From contig JALTOP010000077.1 of NCBI GenBank assembly GCA_027000105.1, positions 1-7,257 of the forward strand: a DNA stretch of 7,257 nucleotides, in the 5' to 3' direction. The position numbers were made by a program, and so were the translations under genes. Within the stretch, counting starts at the first letter, position 1. Each line of letters starts with the position of its first letter. The notes below the pieces were generated by a model. It was not told where the DNA came from. It was given only the letters and a program-made list of their open reading frames with translations, and searched no databases. The DNA is from Planctomycetaceae bacterium (lineage in GTDB: Bacteria > Planctomycetota > Planctomycetia > Planctomycetales > Planctomycetaceae). Of this stretch, positions 6,308 through 7,257 are shown piece after piece.

Positions 6308-7081
6308 TTATGCTGCCTTGACTCCAATTCGCCCCGTGTAGTCTGTTCGATGGAGCAACATCGGGATGTTGTGGGCGGCGAAGTATTCATCTACCGCCTG
6401 ACGCGCCCCTTCCCAGTGGCCATAATCATCAATAATCAACACGCCACCGGGTGAGAGTAGCGGGTACAGGTTTTCCAATTCATGTTTCGTCGATTCATAC
6501 CAGTCGGTATCAAGCCTCAGCACGGCAATACGATCGGGAAGCGTGCCGGGAATCGTCTCCTCGACTTTCCCTTTCACAAACTGGATGCGATCCATCGGGT
6601 AGCCACAACTGACGATGTTTTTATGGACTTCCCCGTACTCGGCCCGACACCAGGTTGAACTGTCTTCATCGACCTGTCTTTCCGCAAACCCGATATCCAG
6701 CGCGTCACCATCGCAGCGTTTGTCACCTTCGCCCGGCTTGGGCATTCCCTCGAACGTGTCGTACAGGAAGACCTCCCGATCTGTAGCGGAAAGTCTTTTC
6801 AGCGTCAGCAGGGAAGACATCACCGCTCCCCCCTTCCAGACACCGCACTCCACGATCGCCCCGGGGATCTGATTTTGGACAACGTGCCGGGTCGCCTCGA
6901 TGAAAGCGTAAATTCGATCCGGACTCAGCAGTGTAAACGGCTGCACCTTTTCAATGATTTCCCGGTCTTCGGGAATCAAATCCGGCATTTTCCTGTTGAG
7001 TTGTCTGCTCATATCCAGTCGACGAATACCCTGTTTCAGACGACGTAGCACCGATTTCACTTGTTGAGGCAAAAGAGCCAT
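6308..7081 (-). CDS. TylF/MycF-family SAM-dependent O-methyltransferase
   Basis: A 257-residue protein, the usual size for TylF-family (macrocin O-methyltransferase) enzymes, which methylate sugar hydroxyls using SAM and a divalent metal. Seen in order: a basic N-terminus, VECGVWKGG (77-85, SAM loop), YDTFEGMP (107-114), RLDTDWYEST (189-198) and IIDDYGHWEGARQAV (216-230). The acids D191/D193 and D218/D219 sit where family members hold the metal and catalytic base, so the enzyme looks active. Characterised relatives act on macrolide and aminocoumarin sugars, but many homologues lie in surface-glycan loci, which fits the glycosyltransferase and second methyltransferase downstream. ATG at 7081 is preceded by AGGGA with a 9-nt spacer (7095-7091). 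It starts 52 bp after the stop of the truncated gene to the right, so both may share a transcript. The C-terminus is VKAA. The family is certain; the substrate is not. Confidence 0.94.
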   Translation of the reverse strand: MALLPQQVKSVLRRLKQGIRRLDMSRQLNRKMPDLIPEDREIIEKVQPFTLLSPDRIYAFIEATRHVVQNQIPGAIVECGVWKGGAVMSSLLTLKRLSATDREVFLYDTFEGMPKPGEGDKRCDGDALDIGFAERQVDEDSSTWCRAEYGEVHKNIVSCGYPMDRIQFVKGKVEETIPGTLPDRIAVLRLDTDWYESTKHELENLYPLLSPGGVLIIDDYGHWEGARQAVDEYFAAHNIPMLLHRTDYTGRIGVKAA

Positions 7082-7133
7082 TTTACTGATTCCCTGATAT
7101 CAATCACATTCGTTAAAAATCACACACAGATTA

Positions 7134-7257
7134 TTACATGGATTGTTGCAACAGGCCGACAACCGGCCAGCTCACCACTTTTTTCGGATGGACCGAGACG
7201 CCCCCCGATGTTTTCTTTTTCAGTTTTCTTTTCAAGCCGCTTTCGATTGTCTGTTTT
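7134..7257 (-). CDS. C-terminal fragment of an unidentified protein, cut by the window edge
   Basis: A frame open from the right edge runs 40 codons to TAA at 7136-7134. It begins with a lysine-rich stretch (LKRKLKKK) and ends KKVVSWPVVGLLQQSM. The second half uses mostly G or C in third positions (codons for SGGVSVHP and VVSWPVVGL), which supports real coding. It lies 52 bp before the TylF-like gene on the same strand, a normal operon distance. I do not recognise the family; the fragment is too short to assign a function. Confidence 0.5.
   Translation of the reverse strand, partial: KQTIESGLKRKLKKKTSGGVSVHPKKVVSWPVVGLLQQSM

Noticed and set aside
1..7257. CRISPR arrays, tRNA or rRNA genes, insertion-sequence ends and phage genes.
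   Set aside because: No regularly spaced repeats, cloverleaf, ribosomal signature, transposase or terminal inverted repeats were seen on reading both strands.

Overview
The window looks like part of a bacterial chromosome of about 50% GC, most probably from a planctomycete (Gimesia/Rubinisphaera type). This rests on the mix of families (a DUF4432 sugar-epimerase-like protein, a prenyltransferase/squalene-cyclase-repeat protein and TylF-type methyltransferases), on loose gene packing and on weak Shine-Dalgarno signals. It is an inference from gene content; no marker gene settles it.

Layout: the left edge carries the 3' end of a plus-strand DUF4432 (aldose-1-epimerase-like) gene (1-552). It converges, across only 27 bp, on a long series of minus-strand genes. 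Read in transcription order from the right edge, these are: the tail of an unidentified gene (7257-7134), a TylF/MycF-family O-methyltransferase (7081-6308), a small class I SAM methyltransferase (6186-5527), a WaaG-like GT4 glycosyltransferase (5426-4278), a 424-bp gap without a convincing gene, a type I ABC exporter (3853-1823), a 271-bp gap with a good promoter candidate, and a prenyltransferase-repeat protein (1551-580).

How the genes may work together: the right half resembles a small surface-glycan or glycolipid module, with one glycosyltransferase and two methyltransferases that could methylate sugars. The MsbA-like ABC exporter next to it is a plausible lipid or glycolipid flippase. 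The two halves are separated by the 424-bp gap, so they may be separate transcription units. The alpha/alpha-toroid protein at the left end has probably lost two of the three zinc ligands of protein prenyltransferases, and no squalene-cyclase DxDD motif is visible, so its role is open.

The most interesting points are the zinc-site loss in the toroid protein, a predicted extracytoplasmic helical-hairpin insertion in the ABC exporter, and a 12-bp tandem repeat abutting a -35-like box upstream of that exporter. I found no RNA genes, insertion sequences, CRISPR arrays or phage genes.
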